NCBI GenBank assembly: GCA_964475835.1
Contig: CAYYYL010000059.1
Coordinates: forward strand, 1-11,776
Length of the DNA: 11,776 nt
DNA from: JABDCI01 sp964475835
GTDB taxonomy: Bacteria; Verrucomicrobiota; Verrucomicrobiia; JABWAM01
Direction: 5' to 3'
Below the pieces are notes generated by a model. That model did no database searches and was not told the origin of the DNA. It saw only the letters and a list, made by a program, of their open reading frames with translations. The position numbers and the translations under genes are program-made. The first letter of the stretch is position 1. Each line of letters opens with the position of its first letter. Positions 1 through 6,568 of this stretch are shown here, in pieces.

Positions 1-344
1 TCGAGAAGGGTTCGCACGCCATTGGTCGCCTCGTGAGTCTCTTCCAGGGTGGTTTGAAGGGTCTGATTGATGCCTTGCTGGGTTTCGATGTTTATCGAAA
101 TTTTTGCGAGGGCATGAGTGATGACTTTTTCCATGGAGATGAGTTTGGTAAGGACGGTTTTCATGGGGGTCGGATCGGGAATTGGAAGCTTTGTATTCGA
201 CTCCGAGCGGATCAGAATAAGAACCGCTCGAAAGAATTCGTCCCAACTCTTGAAATGCCTTTCGCGGCGAAGAATCTCCAATTCGGCGGCAATTTCTTTG
301 CTGATGTGATATCGAATTCTTGGTTCTCTTTTTGTGTTTTTCAT
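1..344 (-). CDS. Ribbon-helix-helix-like DNA-binding protein (partial, C-terminus beyond window)
   Basis: A reverse-strand frame is open from ATG at 344-342 to the window edge, giving 114 codons without a stop. An in-frame TAA lies four codons upstream of the ATG, which fixes the start; I see no clear Shine-Dalgarno sequence. The N-terminus is basic (MKNTKREPRIRYHISKE). Residues about 9-45 alternate short strand and helices (RIRYHISKEIAAELEILRRE, then SWDEFFRAVLILI), which looks like a ribbon-helix-helix fold: a beta strand that reads DNA plus two helices for dimerisation. Residues about 65-114 are polar and helical with heptad-like spacing, probably a coiled coil for oligomerisation. The palindrome cluster immediately upstream fits a self-regulating DNA binder. 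RHH proteins of this size occur as antitoxins, plasmid partition or relaxosome accessory factors and local repressors; the sequence does not choose among these. It is transcribed away from the operon at 811. That it is a gene is well supported; the RHH assignment is inference. Confidence 0.6.
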   Translation of the reverse strand, partial: MKNTKREPRIRYHISKEIAAELEILRRERHFKSWDEFFRAVLILIRSESNTKLPIPDPTPMKTVLTKLISMEKVITHALAKISINIETQQGINQTLQTTLEETHEATNGVRTLL

Positions 345-350
345 ACGGAT

Positions 351-429
351 GCGAGTTTACTCGCGGAGTGAAGGGTCACATGGGTCACGTCAAATCCGTG
401 ATTTGACTATCCTGCGTCTCTCCGGAGAG
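351..429. promoter_or_regulatory. Cluster of palindromes and a direct repeat upstream of the leftward gene (candidate operator)
   Basis: Four symmetrical elements lie in 79 bp. They are GCGAGT-TT-ACTCGC at 351-364, ending 7 bp before the leftward ATG; a direct repeat GGGTCAC at 373-379 and 382-388, period 9 bp; GTCAAATC-CGT-GATTTGAC at 389-407 (8-bp perfect arms, 3-nt centre); and the 12-bp palindrome CTCTCCGGAGAG at 418-429. On the reverse strand a TTGACG hexamer lies inside the 389-407 palindrome, but I see no good -10 box 16-18 bp from it. The density and position suggest binding sites for the adjacent RHH-like protein or another regulator. An iteron or partition-type site is an alternative. 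Confidence 0.45.
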
Positions 430-554
430 GGTTTTGGGTTCATGGTGGAGTCATGCTGAAATATGGAGATGCGATGGGTTTTCCCCCTCTGCACATCAAA
501 GTCCATTTCTTTGCAAGGTTGGTTCTGATTCCTGGGAGACCGGGGTGGTGGCAT

Positions 555-585
555 GTTTTCATGTGACAACCTCCCGCATGAAAAC
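555..585. repeat. 9-bp perfect inverted repeat in the intergenic region
   Basis: GTTTTCATG at 555-563 and its exact reverse complement CATGAAAAC at 577-585 flank a 13-nt spacer. There is no T-tract after it, so it is not a classical intrinsic terminator. It could be a protein-binding site or an RNA hairpin if transcribed. Confidence 0.4.
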
Positions 586-663
586 CAGCGTGACGTCAGC
601 CTGTTTGGAAAATGATTTCGCCAAAACGGAAAAGTTTTTGGTTCAACCTGGAAAATCACCTAT

Positions 664-680
664 TTTTTTATTATAAAAAA
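664..680. repeat. AT-only 17-bp palindrome
   Basis: TTTTTTAT-T-ATAAAAAA is a perfect palindrome with 8-bp arms and a single central base. It contains TATAAA at 672-677, which could serve as a -10 box or as a melting or bending element. No well-matched -35 hexamer lies 16-18 bp upstream of it. It is too AT-rich to be a stable terminator stem. Confidence 0.35.
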
Positions 681-756
681 CGATTGAGGTTGCAGCCTGC
701 TAGATGGTGTTGGGCGGAAACTCTTGGGGTGAGTTCCCATTAAAGGGGGTGGTGGG

Positions 757-802
757 TTGGGCATGTCTTGACATTGACATTATATAAAAGTCGTTTTAGG
801 TT
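757..802 (+). promoter_or_regulatory. Promoter-like region of the four-gene operon with tandem TTGACA boxes
   Basis: The consensus -35 hexamer occurs twice back to back (768-773 and 774-779). The second has TAGGTT at 797-802 with a 17-bp spacer as a weak -10 match; transcription from it would give a leader of only a few bases before GTG 811. Alternatively TATAAA at 783-788 could be a -10, but no good -35 is correctly spaced from it. The exact start point cannot be chosen from sequence. Position directly before an operon of four genes supports a promoter here. Confidence 0.4.
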
Positions 803-810
803 ACCTTTTT

Positions 811-1986
811 GTGAAGCATTCCTATTTTCGCTGTGTTGCGATTGGTTTGGTCTTGTTTGGTTGTCTCTTGATGGGATTTCAGAGTGGTCATCGAGCTGCG
901 GGATATGTGGCGTATACGCATCGGGATTACGCGGCTGCATTATCCCACTATTCCCAGATCAATGATTACTCCGGTTGTGGAATGACGCTTCTGGCGATGG
1001 GAATGCCGGATGAGGCCATCGCCGAATTTAAAAAAACGCATGACTGGAGTGGCTTGGGCCTGGCCTGTTGTAAGAAGCACCACTACATCGAAGCTGTCGA
1101 AGCGTTTCAGCAGAGCAAGGATCACTCGGGTCTGGGGCTTGCCTATCTGGGGATGAGGGATGAGGCGAAGGCTCGTGCGGCATTTACCCGTGCCAACGAC
1201 TGGAGTGGTCTTGGTCTTCTTTCATTGGCCAAACAGGATTATGCCGGAGCGCGGAAATGTTTTGAAAAAGTGGACGATCTTTCCGGTCTGGGGCTCACGG
1301 CCCTCAAAGAAAAAAGATTGAGTGAAGCGCGTTCCTATTTTCAACAAGCCCAGGATTCCAGTGGCATGGGGCTCGTGTATCTTGCCAGTCGAAATTATAA
1401 AAAAGCGGTGGAATGTTTTGAAGAGGTCAATGATCAAACCGGCCTTGGTTATGTGTACCTGTCTTCAGGGCGTCTCCCCAAGGCGTACAAATGTTTCCTG
1501 ACTACCGAGGATTTGAATGGGCTTGGCGATTATTACAGTCGGCTTCATCAATTTGGCAAAGCCCGGGAGGTGTTCGAAAAGGACAACAATCCTGTCAAAG
1601 TCATACAGTCCTATAGAAATGACTACAGTCTCACCAACAAACTTCAACAAGCCATTGCCTATGGAGAGAAGGCGGTTTCAGAGGAAAACCATGCCTCTGA
1701 ATGCTTGATGCAGATGGCAGACATTTATTATGAGCTGGGTCAGTTTGATAAAGCGTTTGCGGCTCTCGACCAGGCTGCGATTGATCCGGCCTATGCATCG
1801 GAGATTCATCTTTTAAGAGGAAGAATTCATTTCTTTCGGCGTGAATTTGACAAGGCAAAGACGGAGTTTTTACAGGTCAAATCCGACCAGATGAATTCCG
1901 ACATCAAATTTATTCAGGCCCAGGAGTCCCTCAAAACAATCGCCGCCTATAAAAGTCTGAATGTTCAGGCGGCTCCGACTTTCTGA
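811..1986 (+). CDS. Exported or membrane-anchored TPR-like solenoid protein with nine 26-residue repeats
   Basis: 391 residues. GTG 811 is the first start after an in-frame TGA at 775; only a weak AGG lies about 10 nt upstream. The next in-frame ATG (871) would remove the hydrophobic segment at residues 8-23, so GTG is preferred. That segment is a signal peptide or anchor. LFGC at 15-18 resembles a lipobox but has an unusual Phe at -2. Residues 27-260 form nine consecutive units of exactly 26 residues (Tyr14, Ala17, Phe21, Asp26; SGLGL at positions 2-6 in most). Residues about 290-355 look like ordinary TPRs (ADIYYELGQFDKAFAALDQA, then RREFDKAKTEF). Such superhelices bind peptides or proteins, so I infer an adaptor or assembly role for the YD proteins encoded downstream. 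Its stop codon overlaps the next start, which suggests coupled translation. The specific partner is unknown. Confidence 0.85.
   Translation: MKHSYFRCVAIGLVLFGCLLMGFQSGHRAAGYVAYTHRDYAAALSHYSQINDYSGCGMTLLAMGMPDEAIAEFKKTHDWSGLGLACCKKHHYIEAVEAFQQSKDHSGLGLAYLGMRDEAKARAAFTRANDWSGLGLLSLAKQDYAGARKCFEKVDDLSGLGLTALKEKRLSEARSYFQQAQDSSGMGLVYLASRNYKKAVECFEEVNDQTGLGYVYLSSGRLPKAYKCFLTTEDLNGLGDYYSRLHQFGKAREVFEKDNNPVKVIQSYRNDYSLTNKLQQAIAYGEKAVSEENHASECLMQMADIYYELGQFDKAFAALDQAAIDPAYASEIHLLRGRIHFFRREFDKAKTEFLQVKSDQMNSDIKFIQAQESLKTIAAYKSLNVQAAPTF
889..1590 (+). repeat. Nine tandem 78-bp (26-residue) TPR-like coding repeats
   Basis: Units start at residues 27, 53, 79, 105, 131, 157, 183, 209 and 235 with no insertions or deletions. 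Conserved positions within a unit are Ser2, Gly3, Leu4, Gly5, Leu6, a small or hydrophobic residue at 9, Tyr or Leu at 14, Ala17, Phe21 and Asp26. The first (residues 27-52) and last (235-260) units are more divergent. Gly5 to Ala17 (12) and Ala17 to Phe21 (4) match TPR spacing (Gly8, Ala20, Phe24), but the distance from Phe to the next Leu is 8 residues shorter than in a 34-residue TPR. The DNA copies have diverged, so this is an old protein repeat and not a recent DNA expansion. Confidence 0.85.
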
Positions 1987-1988
1987 TG
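1984..1988 (+). promoter_or_regulatory. TGATG stop/start overlap coupling two operon genes
   Basis: The TGA of the solenoid gene (1984-1986) shares its A with the ATG of the first RHS gene. There is only a weak GGCGG-like element about 15 nt upstream of the start, so re-initiation by the terminating ribosome is a plausible way of setting the ratio of the two products. Confidence 0.6.
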
Positions 1989-4900
1989 ATGAATTCTGTC
2001 ATGAGTGCTGCTCAAAAAGTGATCGCCTTTGGCGCGGTCCTTTTCGTTGTCAGCAGCCAGTTTCTCCATGCGAGTCAGCCGCCACCGGAAGGCGCCCCCC
2101 GCGACTACGAGACGTCGGTGGATTCCCCTTATCCGAAGCCTCCATCCCTTTTGGATACAGACGCCCAGCAGTCGCCGACCACAGCCCTGTTGACCGGAGG
2201 GAGATTTTTTCATTCCTCGTTGGATGTGGAGATTCCCGGGTTGGGACGAAATTCTGGAAATAACCTCCGTTTTCAACGAAACTATTGCAATCAGGATGGA
2301 TTTTCCGACGGGGTCCTTGGCCCGGGGTGGGCAACCACCCTTGATGTATCGCTTCTGGATAACGGCCAGGGAACGTATCTTTTTCGGGATCTGGACGGTT
2401 TTCTCTTTGCCTTCCTCAAAGATTCCACAGGAAATTATGTCTACGGACAAATGAAAGTGGTTCGTCTGACCGATGGCACCTACCAGTTGACCAAGTCTCA
2501 TGGAACTCGATTTGTTTTTGGGTCCAATGGACGGATACAATTCATCGAGGATCCCAACGGTCATCGCCTTACCTATCGCTATAATGGGAATCTTGTTTCC
2601 AACCTTTCCGATGAATCGGGCCAGGGGCTTCAATTTACTTACAACGCCAACTCCCGTTTAGCTCAAATCCGCGATCCACAGGGACGGACATGGTTTTTTA
2701 CTTATGATGCGGCTGGCAATTTGAACACCGTCACGGATCCTTTAAGCCGGATTACCTCCTATTTTCATGACGATCCGATCGATCCGCAGAACATCACCCG
2801 GATTGTGGGGGCGGATGGGAAGAAGGTTGACTACGAGTTTGATTCGAGCGACCGCCCAATCAAACAGATCGGAACCGATGGTGGACAGACTCACCTTTCT
2901 TTTAATGAATTTCTTGGCACGTCCACGGTGACCGATGTTGCGGGCAATGCCTGGAATTTTGAATACATTCTCGCCGGATTAACGACCGTCGTAATCGACC
3001 CGCAAAAGGGATTGTCCCAATATGTCTATCAACCCGACACGAAACAGATGGTGTCCATGACGGATGGCTCCAACCGGACGATCAGCTTTGACTACGACAC
3101 GAATCAGAATCTGAAGCAGGTTTCAAAGCCCTCCGGTAAAAAGGTGACTTATACTTATGATTCCGCTTTTCACCAATGGTTGACTCGTACGGAAACGGGT
3201 GGACGTGTCATCACCCGCACCCTTGATTCTCATGGGAATGTTCTGAAGATTTTGGATTCTGCGCTGGGACAGACCAGCTTCGCCTACAACAGCGCTGGAT
3301 TCATCACGCGTCAGACGGATCCAGATGCGACGATCACCTCCTTCACTTATGATTCGCTGGGAAACCTGACTTCTGTTGAAAAGTCTTCCGGCGGTTCCAT
3401 TCAATTTGGATATGACTTGCTTGGGAGATTAACCTCCAAGACGACGAGCGAGGGGGTGACCCGTTGGTCGTATGACGCAGGGGACCGGATCACTCAGGTT
3501 ATTCTTCCGAATGGCACCACACGTTTATTCACCTACGATGGAAGCGTTCAGGCCGCTTATTCCTACGATGCCCGGGATTTAATTGCTTCCCAGATCCATT
3601 TCTTTGAGGCATTCAAGTTGCTTGGAGACTGGAGGAGTGCGGACGACCTCAATGCCGGACCTGGAGGTGTGCTTCATGATTCGATCAGGATCGGTTCGAG
3701 CCCGACATCGGTTGACCCGATGGGGACCTATTCAATTCAGGTGAACTATTCCACCAGTGTCAGTCGGGATATCATCGTCAATCTGCTCGACCCGGTGAAC
3801 GGTTATCTTTGGTACGGGGGATCCAGACTCAGAGTTCCCGCAGGGAGTGGCTCGGTTACGGTCGATGTCACCGTTCGAAATAATCCTCCGCCAGGCACTC
3901 AATATTTTTGGGATGCCCTGGTCGTTCCCGTGGCCACAGATTGGACTCAGACGCTTGCGGCGGCTCGAAAACTTGTCACGGTCCGGGCAGGAGTCGTGAT
4001 CAATCCGGCAAGTCCGGATTCGGACAAGGATGGTTTGACTGATGCCGACGAAATCAATCTCCATCATACGGATCCTCACAGTGCGGATACGGATGGGGAC
4101 GGTATCCCGGATGGTGAGGAGATCAACGAGACCCACACCAATCCGCTGGTGCAAGACAGTCTCCCGGCGACCACAGAAGCTCAGGTCAATGGTGCTGATG
4201 CGGTCCAACTCCTTGGCAAGTGGCAGGTCGAAGGGAAGGGGATTTTTGCGGTGGACCGGCGGGGATATCTGGAATATCCGATCTCCGTTTCCAAACCGGA
4301 TATTTATCGTGTGGAAATTGATGCATCAGCCAAAGTGTACCTTCCACAAAATGCATTCGACCTTTTGATTTACGCCGATGGGGAGTTTCTGGGGCGCATG
4401 AAGCTTGAAACTCAGGACAAGCAGAGTGGCGTGGTTCATGCCTACACACCATGGCTGCCTGCGGGAGCGCATCGAATCGGAATTTTCTGGGACAATGAAA
4501 CAAGTTTCAAATCCATCAAAATCAATTCAGTTAAACTTCAAACCCTCAAAGGACCGGATTCCAACGGCAACGGGATTCAGGACTGGGTGGAGGCACGTTT
4601 GCAGTCCCAATGTGGTGTGGACAGCCCGGCCACCAGTCAGATTTCCCCGGCTTGCGTGGAGGGACGTGAGCGATTCCTGAGCGCCATGTCCATTTCAGGA
4701 GGAGTTCAACCCCAGCATGGGCCAGGCTATGCTTGGTATGCCGATATTCCCCTTTCAGCGTCGAGTCCGACATTGGTGGATTTTTCATTTCAAAATGGGG
4801 GACGCAAGGAAAGGAAGTCCTTCACATGGAAGGTGACGAATCTGTTAAAAGACAATGACCTCGTGATTCGCAAGGGGGATTCACTCCTGTTCAATGCAAT

Positions 4901-5630
4901 CCCGGATGGAGCGATTTCAGGAACGGTCTCCATTACGGCCGAGGGACAAAGCCTTTCGACAACGGCTCAAAAGCCGCTGATTCATAAATTTGATGCCGCA
5001 GGAACATTTACCGTGACGGGAAAGTTTACTCCGGCAACGGGATCTGCGATCACTCGGAGCATCAACGTCACCGTCCTTGCGGGTGCGTTTGAATCGAGCA
5101 GGGAAGTGGATGCCTGGGTGGGGCGCAAGCGCGCATGGATTTGCGCTTCTCTTGCCCAAGGAGCCTGGGTGGAGGCGGATTCACGCCTCGGATTGGAAGA
5201 AGTGACAAGCGCTCCGGCGAGCGATCGAAGTTTCGAAGTGACTGCCGATGAAGCCTGGGAACCACGCTGTGTGGTGGCTCGCACGGGTGAACATGGTTCC
5301 ATCCTGGGTAACGCAAAAATCCTGGGTTACCGCCTCTATTTTTCAGATCAGACCGGCGTCAAAATTCTGCAAACCTATCCTGACGGCAGCAGTCTATACG
5401 AGGAAACCTTTGTGTTAAGTCCCGTGGCTCCGAATATCACCGTATCGCTAAATATTTTTGTCGCGGGTGTGGCATTCGAGGATGGTACGATCAGCCGGCA
5501 ATTGACGGCACTGGATTTTAACGCCCTGGGTGAGTGCAAAGTGAGATATGTGAAGCCTGCAAGCGCGAAGACCTCCATCTGCCATACCGTGAAAACCTAC
5601 CAGGGAACCATTTTTTCAGGAAACGACTGA
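1986..5630 (+). CDS. Exported RHS/YD-repeat protein with beta-sandwich and TSP3 calcium-loop modules
   Basis: 1214 residues. ATG 1986 overlaps the preceding TGA by one base; a second ATG follows directly. Residues 1-30 are a signal peptide (core VIAFGAVLFVVSS, likely cleavage near HAS-Q). Residues about 60-185 match the N-terminal RHS module (DUF6531-like: FQRNY, GVLGPGWATTLD, LFRDLDG). Residues 189-535 are YD repeats (FTYDAAGNLNTVTDP and similar). Residues about 575-660 are a beta-sandwich like those appended to secreted polysaccharide-active enzymes (VPAGSGSVTVDV). Residues 678-720 are two TSP3-type loops (DSDKDGLTDADE, DTDGDGIPDGEE). Residues about 729-855 form a second CBM- or PA14-like sandwich, followed by another acidic loop (856-869, GPDSNGNGIQDWVE). 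Residues about 957-1015 are PKD-like; 1030-1214 are unrecognised. No closing RHS motif, protease or toxin domain is visible. Likely extracellular; a ligand-binding surface or shell protein is inference. Confidence 0.85.
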   Translation: MMNSVMSAAQKVIAFGAVLFVVSSQFLHASQPPPEGAPRDYETSVDSPYPKPPSLLDTDAQQSPTTALLTGGRFFHSSLDVEIPGLGRNSGNNLRFQRNYCNQDGFSDGVLGPGWATTLDVSLLDNGQGTYLFRDLDGFLFAFLKDSTGNYVYGQMKVVRLTDGTYQLTKSHGTRFVFGSNGRIQFIEDPNGHRLTYRYNGNLVSNLSDESGQGLQFTYNANSRLAQIRDPQGRTWFFTYDAAGNLNTVTDPLSRITSYFHDDPIDPQNITRIVGADGKKVDYEFDSSDRPIKQIGTDGGQTHLSFNEFLGTSTVTDVAGNAWNFEYILAGLTTVVIDPQKGLSQYVYQPDTKQMVSMTDGSNRTISFDYDTNQNLKQVSKPSGKKVTYTYDSAFHQWLTRTETGGRVITRTLDSHGNVLKILDSALGQTSFAYNSAGFITRQTDPDATITSFTYDSLGNLTSVEKSSGGSIQFGYDLLGRLTSKTTSEGVTRWSYDAGDRITQVILPNGTTRLFTYDGSVQAAYSYDARDLIASQIHFFEAFKLLGDWRSADDLNAGPGGVLHDSIRIGSSPTSVDPMGTYSIQVNYSTSVSRDIIVNLLDPVNGYLWYGGSRLRVPAGSGSVTVDVTVRNNPPPGTQYFWDALVVPVATDWTQTLAAARKLVTVRAGVVINPASPDSDKDGLTDADEINLHHTDPHSADTDGDGIPDGEEINETHTNPLVQDSLPATTEAQVNGADAVQLLGKWQVEGKGIFAVDRRGYLEYPISVSKPDIYRVEIDASAKVYLPQNAFDLLIYADGEFLGRMKLETQDKQSGVVHAYTPWLPAGAHRIGIFWDNETSFKSIKINSVKLQTLKGPDSNGNGIQDWVEARLQSQCGVDSPATSQISPACVEGRERFLSAMSISGGVQPQHGPGYAWYADIPLSASSPTLVDFSFQNGGRKERKSFTWKVTNLLKDNDLVIRKGDSLLFNAIPDGAISGTVSITAEGQSLSTTAQKPLIHKFDAAGTFTVTGKFTPATGSAITRSINVTVLAGAFESSREVDAWVGRKRAWICASLAQGAWVEADSRLGLEEVTSAPASDRSFEVTADEAWEPRCVVARTGEHGSILGNAKILGYRLYFSDQTGVKILQTYPDGSSLYEETFVLSPVAPNITVSLNIFVAGVAFEDGTISRQLTALDFNALGECKVRYVKPASAKTSICHTVKTYQGTIFSGND
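2550..3590 (+). repeat. YD-repeat array of the first RHS protein
   Basis: The segment encodes roughly fifteen degenerate YD units of about 20-22 residues, with recurring Tyr-Asp (or Tyr-Asn/Phe-Asp), Gly-Asn/Arg-Leu and Thr-Asp-Pro signatures. In known RHS, Tc-toxin C and teneurin proteins, YD repeats build a spiralling beta strand that wraps into a shell. The array ends at about residue 535 and is replaced by beta-sandwich modules with no RHS-terminating motif. Confidence 0.75.
4017..4145 (+). other. TSP3-type calcium-binding loops within the first RHS protein
   Basis: Two consecutive Asp-rich loops (residues 678-689 and 701-712) have the DxDxDGxxDxxE pattern of bacterial thrombospondin type-3 repeats, followed by His-Thr-Asp/Asn-Pro spacers. 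In that family the aspartates bind calcium and stiffen a linker in extracellular proteins. Here they separate two beta-sandwich modules, which fits a calcium-rigidified stalk. Confidence 0.75.
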
Positions 5631-5634
5631 TTGC

Positions 5635-6564
5635 GTGAAAAATAAAAACATCATCTGGATGGTTGCTTTGGGGCTTGGTTTTGGACTGGGGGTGCCTCTG
5701 TTTTGGAAATCGTCTCATCGCGTTCCTGTGCGCCTTGTTGAAGCGGAGAAAAGAAGTTCTTCAGCGAAGGTTCCGGTGGGAGAAGTTCGTTTGCCAGCTC
5801 CAGAATCTCCAAAAAGTTCCATCGTTTCCGCCATGATCAAAAACCGAAGCGATGGGGGTGTGGCCATGGCCGCTGCCTTGAGGCAGCTTGGAAATGACCT
5901 GGACCGGGAAGATATGGAGGCCCTTTGCCAATTCCTGCGTGAACGAGGGACTCCGGACCATCCCGTTCACATGTTTGATGTAAAAAATGATGTCATGAAT
6001 CTTTTGCGCCGGCAGAAGACGTCTCCTGAAAAACTGACCTCCGTCCTATTGGAGATTTTTTGTGATAAGGAGCAGGATCAGGTTCTCCGCTCCTATTCCC
6101 TTCAACACCTTGCGTTGTGGCATGATCGTGCGCCAGCATCTGAAAAACTGGAGATCGAAAAAGCTCTGTGGTTGGCGCTGGATCAAAAGGAATGCTCCAT
6201 TCCGGGAACCGCGCTGATCTCGCTGAAGGCGATCTCGCAAACAGAACCGGCATTCGATCAATCCAAATTGCAGAGAACCGCGGCGACGATGGCGAAGGAT
6301 GCGGGTGCAAATGAATTGACCCGGATCACGGCGCTGCAAATCTGCGGCCAGGCTCAGGTGAAGGAGGTTTTGCCCCTGGCAAGGGAATTGGCAAAAACGT
6401 CCGGGAGCGATCCTTTGAAAATTTCCGCCATCGCGGCCCTGGGAGATCTGGGTGAATCCAAAGACAGGGTTTTGTTGAAACAGTTGGCAGTGGATTCCAA
6501 CCTCCGTCTTCAACCTGCTGCCGTCGCGGCGCTCAAGCGGCTGGAGAAACGGCTTGATACGTGA
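5635..6564 (+). CDS. Membrane-anchored alpha-helical protein with HEAT-like repeats
   Basis: 309 residues. GTG 5635 lies 4 bp after the preceding stop, with AGGA at 5618-5621 (13-nt spacing) as a weak ribosome-binding site. Residues 7-24 form one hydrophobic segment (WMVALGLGFGLGVPLFW) with a basic start. No signal-peptidase site stands out, so a membrane anchor with the rest in the periplasm is likely. Residues 28-62 are a polar, proline-containing linker. Residues about 63-309 are almost entirely helical. The last 65 residues look like HEAT or Armadillo-type helix pairs (KISAIAALGDLGESKDRVLL, then LRLQPAAVAALKRLEK); earlier pairs are more degenerate. Such repeats bind proteins. Its position between two YD-repeat genes suggests a tether or assembly factor for their products; this is inference. 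No catalytic motif is visible. Confidence 0.75.
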   Translation: MKNKNIIWMVALGLGFGLGVPLFWKSSHRVPVRLVEAEKRSSSAKVPVGEVRLPAPESPKSSIVSAMIKNRSDGGVAMAAALRQLGNDLDREDMEALCQFLRERGTPDHPVHMFDVKNDVMNLLRRQKTSPEKLTSVLLEIFCDKEQDQVLRSYSLQHLALWHDRAPASEKLEIEKALWLALDQKECSIPGTALISLKAISQTEPAFDQSKLQRTAATMAKDAGANELTRITALQICGQAQVKEVLPLARELAKTSGSDPLKISAIAALGDLGESKDRVLLKQLAVDSNLRLQPAAVAALKRLEKRLDT

Positions 6565-6568
6565 GTAA

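Larger units (their letters stand above)
430..756. other. Intergenic stretch without a convincing gene
   Basis: Short open frames exist on both strands here (for example 434-676 forward and 390-659 reverse). They overlap each other, have no ribosome-binding sites, and their translations show no domain-like pattern. The stretch contains an inverted repeat at 555-585, the octamer palindrome TGACGTCA at 591-598, an AT-rich palindrome at 664-680, and an imperfect hairpin at 716-738 (GGAAACTC / GAGTTCCC, 7 of 8 pairs, 7-nt loop). It probably forms the regulatory space between the two divergent transcription units. Confidence 0.5.

Noticed and set aside
33..371. Forward open frame of 112 codons
   Set aside because: It overlaps the better supported leftward RHH-like gene, and its translation is rich in Phe/Gly/Asn with no fold-like pattern.
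555..585. Intrinsic terminator
   Set aside because: The stem is AT-rich with a 13-nt loop and no following T-tract on either strand.
390..676. Two short overlapping open frames on opposite strands
   Set aside because: Neither has a ribosome-binding site, a hydrophobic or domain pattern, or codon use like the neighbouring genes.
889..1590. CRISPR-like or satellite DNA repeat because of the 78-bp period
   Set aside because: The periodicity is at the protein level. The nucleotide copies are diverged and there are no spacers.
1965..2633. Reverse-strand open frame of 222 codons
   Set aside because: It covers the well-supported signal peptide and RHS N-terminal module on the forward strand and shows no domain of its own.
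1986..5630. Classical Rhs polymorphic toxin with C-terminal effector
   Set aside because: No RHS closing motif, no toxin signature and no small immunity gene downstream. The next gene is a 309-residue membrane-anchored helical-repeat protein.
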